DNA of 64,000 nucleotides from Pelodera strongyloides (Eukaryota > Nematoda > Chromadorea > Rhabditida > Rhabditidae): contig JAANDG010000111.1 in assembly GCA_036852015.1 (NCBI GenBank), positions 62,001 through 126,000 on the forward strand, written 5' to 3'. Position 1 is the first letter of the stretch, and every line of letters starts with the position of its first letter. Positions 1-12,100 of this stretch are shown here, one piece after another. Under the pieces are notes generated by a model that saw only the letters and a list, made by a program, of their open reading frames with translations, was not told the DNA's origin and made no database searches. The position numbers and the translations under genes were made by a program.

Positions 1-143
1 TTTTCAGATGCAATCACATGCCTCCGAAATATTCAAGAGTGAAGTGAACACCCGCTGAATATTGTCTTTGCGTCGTTGCCAGACTTTGCCTTCTTGTGCG
101 AATTTTGCTAAGACCCATTTATTTACGGTATTTTTTATTTCAG

Positions 144-1567
144 GAAGAACTTCTTGCCGCCGAAGGTGCGTCTGCTGAGAAAACTGTGACTCCAACTTAT
201 TTTTGGAAGGTTTGCGGCTTTCTTGATTTTGAGGAAATAACTCTTCAGTCTCATTTTAGGTTTTTTTTCGTAAAGATATTATGAGATTCACACCTAATTG
301 TAGAAAGGCGATCGTGTCCTTGCACCCTCTACTAATGGACAAGTCTATCCTGCGATTATCGATGGAATTTCTGGAACATCAGTCTCTGTCACATTTCTTA
401 GTGAGTTTATTATCTGGTACCTTTTTTTTTAGACAATGTTTTGTCCGGCTCTCAGTTAAAGTAGATTAGAGAACTGTCGTCTTTGGAAATAGTAGAACCC
501 ATGAGTGTGGATGATGGTTTTAAAGTTTATTGAAAATCAGTGGGTAAGGTTTCATTCCAGGACCAATAAGTTTGGTGAATTGTCTGGTGTTTAGGTAACA
601 AAATGGAGCATCTTGTGGACGCCGCTTCGTTAAAACCAGCTCCAGTACAAGAAAAGGGAATCTTTGAAGGATCAAAGTCTTCACATAAAAAGGAGTGGCA
701 GGCGAGTGGACACTTTACTTGAACACTCGTAGTTTCTGACTTAGCCTGACTGTGTCAGTGAGTTTTAGTTGAGAATAAATCTTCTTTTTATTATGTCCGT
801 GTTTTATTATGTATAATCCACTTTCTTTATTTACCTGAAGTCTGAAGTAGAATACCGCTGTGATATGTGAACTCATGAGTCGTTTCATTTTAAATATAAG
901 TTCTTGCAGGTCGAACGCGAAAAGAAGCGCTTGAAAGCCCAAAAGAAAGAATTGAAGAAGAAGGAGCTGGAGCAAGCAAAGGTAAAATTATATATTTTTC
1001 TTTTAAATAATCTAATAGTATTGCGAAGCTGCATTGTATGCATTTTTGTTATGGTTCTATGATGGTTTATTTAGGAAACGGAGAAGGGTAACTGGCTGAA
1101 GTTCAACCAGAAAGCAAGCAACAAGGGTTTGAAGGTATTTTTTATTCTTTGATTTCATCTGCGTTTGCAGTTTACGTTATCCGGCTTTCTTTGGATGTTT
1201 GGATGCAGATGTGTAGTGTCATGGTAGAAGGTAGAAGTGCACACTCTAATGGGAAACCGCCTGCCACAATTCCTGCATGTTGGGGGAACATTAGACTTCC
1301 GCACGTATTGACTTTCTACTTTCTACTCTATGGTTTGGGTCACTTCAGTGGTGTTTGTTAGTCCGCCCTCTATTTTACGATTTACGATTACTTGAGCTTG
1401 TCACGTATTCGGTATTATGATTTCAGGGTCTAAAGCGAGTGGAAGCTTCTGGCTCGGCTCAAGATGGTCCAGCAGGTGGACTGAATAGAAAAGTGGACGT
1501 TAGCAGTAGGCGAGATCTGTCCGCCTTTCGACAGACACAACGAGGAAACATGGATTCGCTTTTCTAA
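144..1567 (+). CDS. SMNDC1: SMNDC1/SPF30 splicing factor, 5'-partial
   Basis: Survival-motor-neuron-related splicing factor 30, which is needed for assembly of the mature spliceosome and binds symmetric dimethyl-arginine on Sm proteins through a Tudor domain. Exons read: 144-209, 304-400, 595-701, 910-981, 1075-1134, 1427-1567, all in phase, 180 residues up to the stop at 1565. The first exon (EELLAAEG...TYFWK) matches the stretch just before the Tudor domain. Exon 2 gives the Tudor core (KGDRVLAPSTNGQVYPAIID). Later exons give the lysine-rich helix (KKRLKAQKKELKKKELEQAK) and the conserved tail region around WLKFNQKASNKGLK. The N-terminal helix is not found; bases 1-143 look like intron or contain an exon I cannot place. 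The intron at 702 uses a GC donor (CAG/GCGAGT). AATAAA near 1848 is a plausible poly(A) signal. The family call is from Tudor plus tail order and is fairly secure. Confidence 0.82.
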
Positions 1568-2063
1568 GTTTATTGTTGAATTTCTTGATTTATTTTTCTA
1601 AGTTTTTGTTGATTATCCGATCTCTAAAGTCTAAAGATGGACCTGAGACGAATGGGTTACGTTGATTCTATAGAAGGGTTTGTACCCTTTATTGCTTTGC
1701 TGAACGTTTTTAACATTAATGACCACTGCAGATGATGTGAAACAAGCCGTGGGTAGAAATAATAGAATTATCCACAACTTTCTTGTTTGTATTTTGTTGA
1801 AAACGATATATTTATTTCGTTGTGTACATTTCAGTCCATTGCAAACTAAATAAAATAAGTTTGAATTGTTTTAGTTCCTCTAACTGATCTACAAAACCTA
1901 CCGTTTTCTCGGTGATTGTATTTGAATTATTATTATTTTTTGATTGATTGTATCTTTGAATTTTTTGAAATTTCTGCTTGCTTTCGGGATAACTAATGAT
2001 AATTATGTATGCGTAGATGTAGATAAGTATTTATTGCTGTTTAGCTGCCCGATTTAGAATCGT
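1568..2063. other. Intergenic: SMNDC1 3' end to NDUFAF8
   Basis: AT-rich 3' UTR and spacer with an AATAAA-like motif near 1848. A TTTAG acceptor at about 2040-2044, 19 bases before the next start codon, could serve for spliced-leader trans-splicing. No other gene is visible. Confidence 0.5.
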
Positions 2064-2748
2064 ATGCCGAAGGAGCAAAGACTTCTCAAATACGCATCGT
2101 ATCTATCTGGTTGCGCTCCCGAGGTGATAGTTTTACATTGATCACTCCTTATTTGTCTCTACGTACTTACGTGCATGCATGTTTAACCTAAGGTTTTCCT
2201 TGACGCAGTGTCAAACTAATGTAATCTGACTACTTTTCATGTCCTCAGTTCTAACATCCAAACACCCTATCTCAGTTGAGTTCAACCTGTCTTTCCGTTG
2301 TGTTTTCTGTTCTTGTTTTGTTATTGAACTGAAAAGTAATTGATGTTTGCAGGTATCCGCGTACGGAAGTTGTGTTTCCGCTCAAGCCGAAAACGTCAAG
2401 AAAGACGCGTGTGCTGACGAGTTTAAGAAGTTGATCACGTGCTTTAGAAAACAGGTTAGTTTGTTTTGCGGAGTTGTATAGTAGTTAAATCAATATAACT
2501 GTCGGTTTGTGTAACAACTCCGTTCCCACATGTTGATGTTGTGTGCAAACGAGTATAACTAGACTGATAAATCGCGCATCGATTTGCGTACTCTACGTGG
2601 CAATGCACATTAGGCATACGTCTGAAAAACCGAATGTTATACCGCCTTAAATGAGCTAGTGAGGCAGGAAACTGACAAGTTATGGGCCTGGGGGATATCA
2701 GTTGTTTATGTGAATTGCTTCTTTCAGCAAGCGGCTGCTAAAAAGTAA
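2064..2748 (+). CDS. NDUFAF8: NDUFAF8-like complex I assembly factor
   Basis: Small twin-CX9C mitochondrial protein. NDUFAF8 partners NDUFAF5 in early assembly of respiratory complex I in the intermembrane space or matrix. Three exons: 2064-2123, 2353-2454 and 2728-2748, giving 60 residues with phase 0 at every junction. The two CX9C motifs are visible: CAPEVSAYGSC (spanning exons 1 and 2) and CADEFKKLITC in exon 2, followed by the short lysine tail QAAAKK, like the human FAAAAKK region. The length is slightly shorter than the human protein (74). The start ATG at 2064 has an in-frame MPKEQRLLKYASYL helix. The stop lies only 6 bases before the start of the next gene, UTP23, on the same strand, so the two must share a transcript or a splice acceptor. 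Confidence 0.8.
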
Positions 2749-2754
2749 GCAAGG
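2721..2754 (+). promoter_or_regulatory. Shared 3' splice site between NDUFAF8 and UTP23
   Basis: CTTTCAG ending at 2727 is the cis-splice acceptor of the last NDUFAF8 exon, and it is also the only good acceptor close upstream of the UTP23 start at 2755. Used as a spliced-leader acceptor it would leave a 27-base leader for UTP23. There is no space between the two genes for a separate promoter or poly(A) site. The dual role is inferred. Confidence 0.45.
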
Positions 2755-5689
2755 ATGGGACTTCGCACTCGTACGAGCAAGAAAACACTTGCATTCTATA
2801 AGCGTCACTTCAACATTAAACCGCCGTATAGGTTGGTTTCAAGTATCCTTTGTCCGTTTTCGTTTTCAACCGCTTTGCATTTGTGTTGACATAACACAAG
2901 TTCAAGACCAGTCATTAGTCAACTTAGGAACGTAAGCCTATACGTGTCGTGTTACATTGTATAAAACAGAATCTAAGGAGATGTTTAGAGTTCTGGTTGA
3001 TGGTACTTTTGCAAAGACAGCCGTTACAATGCAAGTGAATATCCGTGAACAGATGCCCAAGTTTCTCCACGCTCCTTGCGAATTGATGACTACAAATTGT
3101 ATCCTTGAAGAACTCAGTGAGCTATAGTATTTTGTTTTTAAGCGAAAGTTAATAATTGTATAATCATTGTTTAGTACAATTTAATAATAGGAATATAACA
3201 GGTATCTGATCTGGTGGCGTATGTGTGCGTTTCAATTATTGTATTTACTTTTCAGAAGTAATTGGAGACCCTGTGTATGCGGCTCTTCATGTCTTGAAGC
3301 AGTATCACGTTGGTTTTATCGTTTTGCATTATTATTAGCCTTCATTTGTCAAAGTATTTGAATCTATACGCCCTAGCAGTAGCGACGATTTTATGTTGTG
3401 TTTAGACCTAGATTTGCGTATGATTTGTATTTTTTTTGCAAAGTATATTTTCGGTTATCTTTGAGTAGATGATAGATGGGAAGTGTGGTTTACGTTCAAA
3501 TAATGATACAACATTTTGCACTTGTAGGTAACCAAATGCCCCCATGCTAAACCGAAGTCGGCGACGAAATGTCTGAAACAGATGGCAAATAGAATGTTTG
3601 CAGAAGACCACAGACGCAAATATATTATTTGCACTCAGGTTAGTTGGTTTGTCTTATTTTGCTATGCTTTATTATAAATAGTTTGGTATACTGTAACTGT
3701 TCTTTTTTGTAAAATGTTGCTTTTACGGTACTCTACTGTACTATGGACGTTCAAGATGTTATTCCTGTATTTTCTGCTTGTCGGCGAGGAGTTGCTTTGT
3801 GTTAGAATTTCGTATCTATGATGAATTGTTTGTTTTGTTTACAATCTTAATATTATATTGCAGGATAAAGATCTGCAGGCAAAATTGCACACAGTTCCTG
3901 GCGTGCCGGTTGTTTTTCTCGACAAGCAAAAGATTAACTTTGATCCAATCTCGGAATTATCTCTGGTTAGTTTTTATACTTTTTTTTTACACAGCAAGAG
4001 GTGAAAAAACAATTGAGTGCTCTTTTTTGCCTACGCTGTGCTCTCTCTAGCTACCTTGTTTTCCGTGATGATGTGATTTGGTAGTGAATGAGATTTTGAT
4101 CCCGTATAACTACTGCTTCTTTCTTTTTTCTTTTTGTTTTTTAATCGTTTTCATTTTGAAATTTTGAAATCTAAAATGACGATGTTGCAGCGACATTTTT
4201 TAAGCTTGTACTGGTGGTCAGATTTGTTTTTGAGATTAGGAAAGTGAGCCAAAAGCAACTACCTGAAACAGTCCACTTTTTACGCGATAGAATTTAACAT
4301 TGCAGTTTTAATATGTTCACAAGTTCAATTTATTATTAACCAGACGGCTACCGCCACCTGAGGCGACTAAAATGAACATACCGACCGCGCTTATTTTGAA
4401 GAGTTACGAAGTGGGACTACTTATAACAAACACCTGAAACGTAGAATTCCGTTCCCCGTTCATACAAACAGAAAAGTAAACTCTTCTCCTTTATATAATA
4501 AGATGTTTCACTGACATTTTGAAAGCTTTTACTGGTGTATAGGTTTGTTTATTGTAATGTGTGAGCCAAAAACACCTACTTGAAGCATACCACCTTTACG
4601 CGATAAAATTTAGCATGTAGTTTTCGTATGTTCAGAAGTTGATTCATTATTAACCAGACGGCTACCGCCGCCTGAGGCGACTAAAACGAACATACCGACC
4701 GCGCTTATTTTGAAGAGTTACGAAGTGGGACTACTTATAACAAACGCCTACGTAGAATTCCGTTCCGTTCATACAAACAGAAAAGTAAACTCTTCTCCTT
4801 TATATAATAAGATTATTGTAGAAAACGGTTGCTTTCGACGAAGAGGCTCAGATCGCGAAATTGAAGGAATTGAGAAAGGATATACTGGGAGAGCGAGAAG
4901 TGAAGCATAGGAAGCCGAAGGTGTTTTTATCTTTTTTTTTTCGACTCGATAACCTAGTTTGTAGTTTGTGTCTTATTCATGTTCATTCAGTTTGGTCTAT
5001 TTCTCATATTTTTCGTCCTAAGTGTCTTCTCTGGTTTTATTTGAATCGTGTCCTTTGTTTGTGTATCCGGTGCTTTCCTCTTATTGGTTGTAAATGTTTT
5101 ATGCTACTTTTAACACCGCTAATTATTTTATTATTGTTATTTCTAGGGAGCGCATCCGCTCAGTTGTAAAAAGAAGAAAACAGGCCCTGCGGGAGGAAAG
5201 GCCAATAAGAAGAGTGAAGATGAAGCAGATAAGAAGAAACGACGACATAAGAAGAAGAATGCACAGGGAGGAGCAGGAGCTTCTGAAGGAGGTCTGTGAT
5301 TCTTGATTTTGATTATTGTAGTACTTTGGATTATACGGTATATTTGTGTTGGTAAATATTGATTACTGTATTCCTTTGGTGTTCTACTGTAACTGTACTT
5401 TTATGAATATTATTCCCTTGATTCCGACTGTATTTTTATGTTTATGAATTTGGATTAGTTGTTCCATTTTCATTCCTACAGGTTAATGTATACTTTGGTT
5501 TTATGGATATTGGTGCCTTTTTGTGTTGTATGTAGTTAGAGTGCAATGCTGAAGGTATGATATCTATCTCACAATCAGCCTGCTCGCTCCAGTGGTTTTA
5601 TCTAAATTTGGCGTATTCACTTATTTTTAGATGGTGCGAGTGCGCCGGCTGCAATGGATACGTCTGCTCCAACTGAAACTGAAGCATGA
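2755..5689 (+). CDS. UTP23: UTP23 rRNA-processing PIN-domain protein
   Basis: Small-subunit processome component of the FCF1/UTP23 family, acting in the nucleolus on early 18S rRNA processing. Eight exons: 2755-2831, 2989-3116, 3256-3308, 3528-3638, 3864-3965, 4822-4920, 5147-5291, 5631-5689, giving 257 residues with all phases consistent. The N-terminus (KKTLAFYKRHFNIKPPYR) joins VLVDGTFAKTAV exactly as in the family. Next come REQMPKFL, TNCILEEL, the zinc-knuckle part TKCPHAKP and TKCLKQM, and the PIN core YIICTQDKDLQAKL with PGVPVVFL. The C-terminus is lysine-rich (KKKKTGPAGGKANKK), as expected for a nucleolar protein. The 856-base intron 5 carries a tandem duplication (see 4195-4812). The start lies 6 bases after the NDUFAF8 stop. 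Confidence 0.9.
4195..4812 (-). mobile_element. Helitron-like fragment, two tandem copies
   Basis: Two roughly 300-base copies (about 4195-4502 and 4506-4812) in a UTP23 intron share long identical blocks, including the small hairpin GCCGCCTGAGGCGA region and the block GAAGAGTTACGAAGTGGGAC. Read on the minus strand each copy begins A/TCTTATTATATAAAGGAGAA, which resembles Helitron 5' ends (TC start, A/T insertion). Related ends occur on the minus strand at about 18,994 and, as AAAGGAGAAGAGTTTG, near 59,275. No RepHel gene is present, so the class is an inference. Confidence 0.4.
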
Positions 5690-6146
5690 GTTTTCTTTTG
5701 ACTACGGTATTACGGTTATGTTACATTGTTACAGTTACTGGCAGTACTTTCTATTGTTTCGTTGTACTTGGCTAGGCTCGTGAAGGAGTCCCGTTTTACA
5801 GTATTTGTATTGTGACGTTCTTTTTTTAATTGAAGTTGTTACTTTATTCCATTAATTCATCTATGTGAGTTAGATTGAATTTAGAATGAATCAGCTAGGT
5901 TAGTTGTTGACTGTTGTTACTTTGTTTGTTATTTTTCGATAAACGTTTTTCTCCAGAAAAACTATGTTTCTTAAGTTACGATAACCACTTGGTTAATGCC
6001 AATTGTATATTATCTTTGTTTGTTCGGTTTTAACCGTGTTGAGATTTCGGGTTTGTTATATTTTATTTGTTTGTAATATATTTCTGTAGCAAATCTTCAT
6101 CCGTGTTATTTCAGGATTAAGCCCCCAACCCAGATCGCATATTAGA
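5690..6146. other. Intergenic: UTP23 to CLEC16A
   Basis: AT-rich spacer. An acceptor TATTTCAG ends at about 6115, 31 bases before the CLEC16A start codon, and fits a 5' UTR or spliced-leader acceptor. No gene is seen. Confidence 0.5.
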
Positions 6147-9100
6147 ATGCTTCGAAGGCTCGGCGGGAGTTCGGGCACGTTAATGAAGCCGAAAAATCCA
6201 CATTCTCTGGAATATTTGAGGTATGTTATTTACAATTTCGATAACGTTGTGACTGCGTATAATACACAATAAGTCTTATCTTTTACGCTACAAGACCGTG
6301 CTCCGTATATAACATGTGTGTTTGTGTGCGCGTGAGTGTGTGCGTTTGTGTGTGTGGGTGTGTGTATTGTCTGTCCCCCCGTATAAATGGTTGTCAGCTA
6401 AGTTCGCAACTTTTAGGTATTTGCACAATGTGTTGAAGAAGCACGACAAAATGACTGACAACAATAAGAAGATCATCGTGGAAGCTCTGAGGGCAATATC
6501 CGAGATTCTGATTTGGGGTGATCAAAATGACAGCACGGTTTTTGAGTGGGTTTTTGGATTATTCTGATTTTTATAATTTCGCATTTCCCTTATCTGTTAA
6601 TGATTTTCTCTTCGTAAGTGAAGGTTGTGCTTATTTTTAACACTGTCGTTAATGGTTCTACCATAGAACATTATTGAAATTCACTTGTGTGTATATGGGA
6701 TATGGGGGGAATTCGGAGCTCGTTTCTTACCGTATTGTCAATTATTGCATTAGTGACAAGTTATAATAGAGCGTCAAACCGTGATAATACTTTTGTTTTC
6801 AGCTTTTTCCTCGAACGACAAATGTTGTCCCATTTCCTAGAGATTATGGAGCAGGATTCGGGCAGTTTCGTCTGCACGCAATTGTTACAAACATTGAACA
6901 TATTGTTTGAGAATATTCGGCACGAAACATCGCTGTGTGAGTCTTTTCTATTAAATTTTTTTTTATTGAAATGTGCACAAAAATATGGTAGTAAGTTGCA
7001 TAGAATATAGAATTATGTACGAAGGAACATGTGCATGTTTGTAGTTGTATGGAAGTGTTCGATATGTATTTTATTGTGTAGTTATTTATTTATGTTTTGT
7101 TTAGATTTTCTGCTGAGCAATAACCATGTGAACCATATAATTTGCCACAAGTTCGACTTTTCGAATGAGGAGATTATGGCCTATTATATTTCTTTCGTGA
7201 AGACGTTGTCTTTCAAGCTGAATGCTGCCACAATACACTTCTTCTTCAACGAGGTATTGATTAATATTAATGGTCTTGCTTAATCTCTGGTGTTCTTAAA
7301 TTCTTTTCGATCTTTTTTTCGATGTGTTTCGATGTTTCTAAGGGTGTTTCGATAAAACAATTCGGTTTTCGATCTTCACTTTTTAAAGTTATGTGAAACA
7401 TTGTGTATTTCAGGCGACAAACGACTTTCCTTTGCTCACCGAATCAATAAAACTCTTTGATTTCAAAGAGTCAATGGTTCGAATTGCCGTGCGGACAATT
7501 GTGCTCAATGTGATACGGGTCAATGATAAGGGATTACAGCAATTTGTGGCGAAAACACTGAAGGTTTGTGGGATTCCTTGCTTCCAGTTGTACGTTTTGA
7601 TGAGTTTGCTAGGAATTTTTTTTTGTTTGGAGACAATCTAACTTGTCATTATGATGAGATTTTTTCTCTAGGCAGCTCTACCTTAGATAGTTGCCTACAG
7701 AAACTACCTAAGGGATCTAAGGTAGTTGCTTGTTGTATTCTTGATCGTACGTACGGTGCGGTAGTATGGTAGTTGAGTTTATCACTATGTAACGGTACGG
7801 GTACGGTCGGTACGGATGTCACTTATTGCACTTTTATCGCTTGAATGATTGTTTATTGATTGATGTACCATTACAGGACTACTTATGTGAATTGATTGAT
7901 TCACTTGTGGGAACCGCTATCGATCTGGATGTTTTTGTCCGTTCGGCCGAGAATGTACAGGCAAATCGGGATAGATTGAGGGATAAGGTTGGGGTTTAGT
8001 GATCTTATTGGGTATTCTACCCAATGTCAAGACCCGAAGACCGAGTATTGAAGCCCAGTGATGGAATGTAGCCAACTCGTGGTTTGTGAATTTGAATAAT
8101 TTGTAGTCTCATAACTGTGGAGTATATAATTGTTTAATTAAGGTGGACGACCTGATCGATGTATTCCACTATGTGGGCGATTTACTTGAAACCTCTTCAA
8201 TAAGTGAACACTTGTCTCATCTTCTTGCCTCCAGATTTCTATTTCCTCTACTTTTAACCTCATTAACGAAGAGACGGTGAGAGATCTTTTTTTTTGTTAT
8301 CACGAGTATTGTTATTTAATTTTTGCTTAATTCTGAACGTTCAAAAGTTCCACATTGAAATTAGCTCTTTGAATGGCAATTGTTTACGATCTGACACTGT
8401 TTCTGTTAATTACGTGATTCGGTAACTAGTATTTGGTCGTGTGCTGTTTATTCTCTGAATTATGAACATCACTTGTTTTTATTGGTTTAGGGATAACCAA
8501 TCAGTTTTGCTCACTCCAATATCGTCGTTATTCTTCTCCTCTCAGGTAATTCATTATTGAATTAAGTATTAATTTCTTACTCGTTAATGTTTGTTGCGTT
8601 AATCTGAGGCGGCAGTCGTCTTAATAATCTTCATTGATTTGACCCTGGCAGATTTAACTGAATTTATTTAAATTTGAATAAGGACGTAAACAAGTAAATT
8701 AACCCGAACGTGCAGAAAGGACGAAGCATTCGGCCAAGGAATTTGTATTTGTGCATGAATCAAAGTAAAGCCTGTTAATAGTGAATCGTTGACTGTTAAA
8801 TCCAATATGTGTATGTTTCTTCACTGTTCAGATTCTGCTCATTATGCACAACCAACAATTGATACAGACCTTCCTGTCGGCTTTTCTCTTTGAAGATGTG
8901 GCCATACTGACGTCGCATTGGGTGGGTGCTTATGCATACTAGTTTTATACAGTGTATTTAGTACTTATGTTGTATAGTATCTATGACTGACTATTATATA
9001 GTCAGTTACAGTATTTGTGAGCTACCGTTTTGATATTATCAGTATTTATCTTATTGATTTTGCATAGCGCTTGTTTTTATTTGGATGTATATTCTGAAAA

Positions 9101-12100
9101 CATATGATGTTTGATAATATAGTCGTAGTGTAGTAGGTATTCGTGTTCGGCTGTCCAGTGATTCTTTTGTTTATGAACTAGACTAGATATATAGTTGAAA
9201 TCTGTAGTTCAACGGTTCAACCCTCTTAATTCAGGTCCTTTCTAACGGATCGTATTGTCTGCAACCGTTAAATCAGTCCACATCAATATCGAGTGATGAG
9301 CGGTAGTGTTTTAATTAAATTACTTTGGTTTGTAATCTGTTTCTTGTTTTCTAGACGGTTTGGTCACCTATTGCTCCCAGATATATATCCTTTGATCGCC
9401 TTACCTTTATGAAAGATAATTCAGTGCAAATCAACTTTGTTGTGAGCTGGGCTGAAATGTGTGATCTCTTATTTCAGGGTATTCTTCCACGGACTGCTCT
9501 CTGCACTTGAAGGAGCGAAAAACGATGATTACTTGTCTTTTTACGCTCTTATGGTCATTTATGCAATGTTCCAGAATAAAGGTTGGTGTGGTTTTTGACG
9601 TCTGTATATCACCGTGTTTCATCATTTGATTATAAAGAAAGGGGTAGGTATACGTCTTTGATGTGGGAGACCGCGAGATTTTTGAACTGAAACCTTTCCT
9701 GACGTATAAATTTCTTTTTAAACAAAACAATGTTATCAAAGTATTATCATTTTATAAACCAATTGTTTGTATGTGAACTGTTGGTATTATTTTGAAATGT
9801 ACGTTTTTTTCTAATCAATCGTCACTTCAGAATGTAAGTTTCATTGTTGTGTTGAGAACGGTATTGTGATGTGCCTTTTGTTCTTTTCCTTTGTAACTTA
9901 TTTTATTTTTTTTTTTTTTTTTTTTTTTTTCTTTTTTTGTGGTTGTGTTCGCTATTGAGACCACGATTACGTGTCATTTTCCCAGAGTGAGATTGAGTTC
10001 TTTCTTGAGTTTTTTATGAGAGTATTTGGTATTGTTTGTACTGTGATTCAAACTTCCCTTTTGATGAGGAAACCTTTTTACGTCTTTTGTAACTTTATTT
10101 ATTTTAGGCGACGTAAGTGACGTGCTTACTGCGGCATCTCTACCTCATTTAAATGCTACAGTACCGGTGCGTTTTTCTTTCCTTTTTCAATTGTTGCGTG
10201 TTTTATAAATTGTTTGTAGTAGGCGCGTTGGCAGTAGCGGTGTATACAATAAACATCTTGAAGAGTTTTTGGTCTTTTCATTTCTGATTTCTTACAGGAG
10301 TACTAAATGAAGATATCATAGCAGAACGTTAGGAGAAAAGTAGAAAAGAGAAATAGTGTGACGTTCAAGAGAATAACTGGGATCTTGTTTCGACACTGTA
10401 AGAAGTGCACGTGGTATAACTTTATTGTTGAAGATTTATCCTTTTAGGTGTCTTCTTGTGAGCCGCGCCTTCTCCAGGCTCTAGTGGAAGTGGTATGTTA
10501 TTTGAATGTTTATATGCGTGCTATACCCTGCATAGGTTATGTATGTTAGGTCTGTGATAATGATAGGTTTTGTGTTTAACGCATAGAAATCAGTGTGATG
10601 CTTGGTTCTAAGTTCCGGTTTCTGAGGCCGTATTCCAGAACACGCAGGGAGCCCTCCCTGGCTTCCCCACCCCAGGGAGCTAAAGAGTGCGAGAGCAGAA
10701 GAGATTCAGAGCGCCCGTGAGCCTAGGGAGGGCTCCCTGTGTGTTGGTGAATACGGTCTCTGGTGTTGTGACAAACTCACTGTCATATTTCTAATTTAGG
10801 TTGAATCATCAGCCAAGTCCGAGAGCCGAGTTCGGCCGATCACACTAGAATTGGCATGCGTTGTCTTGCGCCAATTGGTCTTATCCGTCGAGGAGGAGGT
10901 ACGGTAGCTGTGATATTCTAGAAATCTTAATTTAGAGAAATTTGTTAGATTGTTGTATCTAATGAGCAGCATATTTCCAAGTTTTTTCGCTTGGTGTCCA
11001 AACGGCACACCGATACCCGTGCTTTGTCATTTCTGGAATATAACTAAATAAATTGTCATATGGGAAATCATTTTCATTTCAGTTGCACGAGAAAATCGCG
11101 CAGTCGGCTGCAGTCGTGCAGGCCGTAATCGGAACGCATCTGGCATCGGCTGTCACGCATGAATCTCTATTTCTGGAAATGTTTGAAGATGAGTACGCGG
11201 AATTTAGTGTGAGTGTTTTTTTATATTTTCCTAATTGTTTCCTTTCTCTCCCCTCATTTCTGTCCACGTATCTAACGCTTCCGACCATAATATGAAAGAT
11301 GGGATATGCACCTCTGAGCCCTTGGTTTGCTCCATGGTTATGTACTTCTATAAATGATTTGTATATTTACGCATGGTATTATTCCCATCTAATAAATTAG
11401 AAATGTATATGTATCTCTATGTAGTAACGGCTGCGGGAGCACCCCAGCTACGTGTTTGGGTTTAGTGGTTTAGTCAAAAACATTTTTCAGGCTCATTCGA
11501 TCCGCGTGGAGGTGGTTGGATTTGAGATGCTTCTACCGCCGGCTGCTTCTCCTTTGAGTGGATTGGCCCTGAATAAGAGACTGCCAAGCGGGCACGAGGA
11601 GAGAGTGAGGACGGTAAGAGAGTAGGAAGGCCTGTCATTTTTCCTTATCCTTATCTGTGTATCTTTGGTTACCAATGGTCCGCATACAAGCTTTAGCTTA
11701 GCGATGTTGCATACATCCATGACAGTTTTTCTACCAATGGATATGAGAGGAGACGGTGATTGGTAAGAAAGAATGGAGAGAATGGTGTTGAGAGAGGTGT
11801 GATGGAGAGGGAGCTAATAATGATGAGAGAGGGGAGAGGGAGAGAAAGAATATAGAGAAAAAAAAAAAAAAAAAAATGAGAGAGGGGTGAGGGAGAGGGA
11901 GAGAAAGGATGGAGAGAGTAATCTGGAGGATATTTGTTTGATGCCTGTATGTTGAAATTGCCGAAATTGCCATTTCTTTCAGAACATCCAGTTGTATCTA
12001 CACACCCGAAAACTGCGTCAGGATATGCTGGGAGAGCAGGAGACACAACTCCCACTAACTGTGGATACGCATGCGGTTGTGAGAGTTGGAGATTGTATAA

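Noticed and set aside
2843..2851. GTATCCTTT, a perfect U12-type donor, in UTP23 intron 1
   Set aside because: Conservation of PPYR-VLVDGTF shows that the GT at 2832 with the acceptor at 2988 is the real junction, so the motif lies inside the intron by chance.
11693..12055. 120-codon minus-strand frame
   Set aside because: Antisense to a CLEC16A exon and the GA-rich tract; low complexity.
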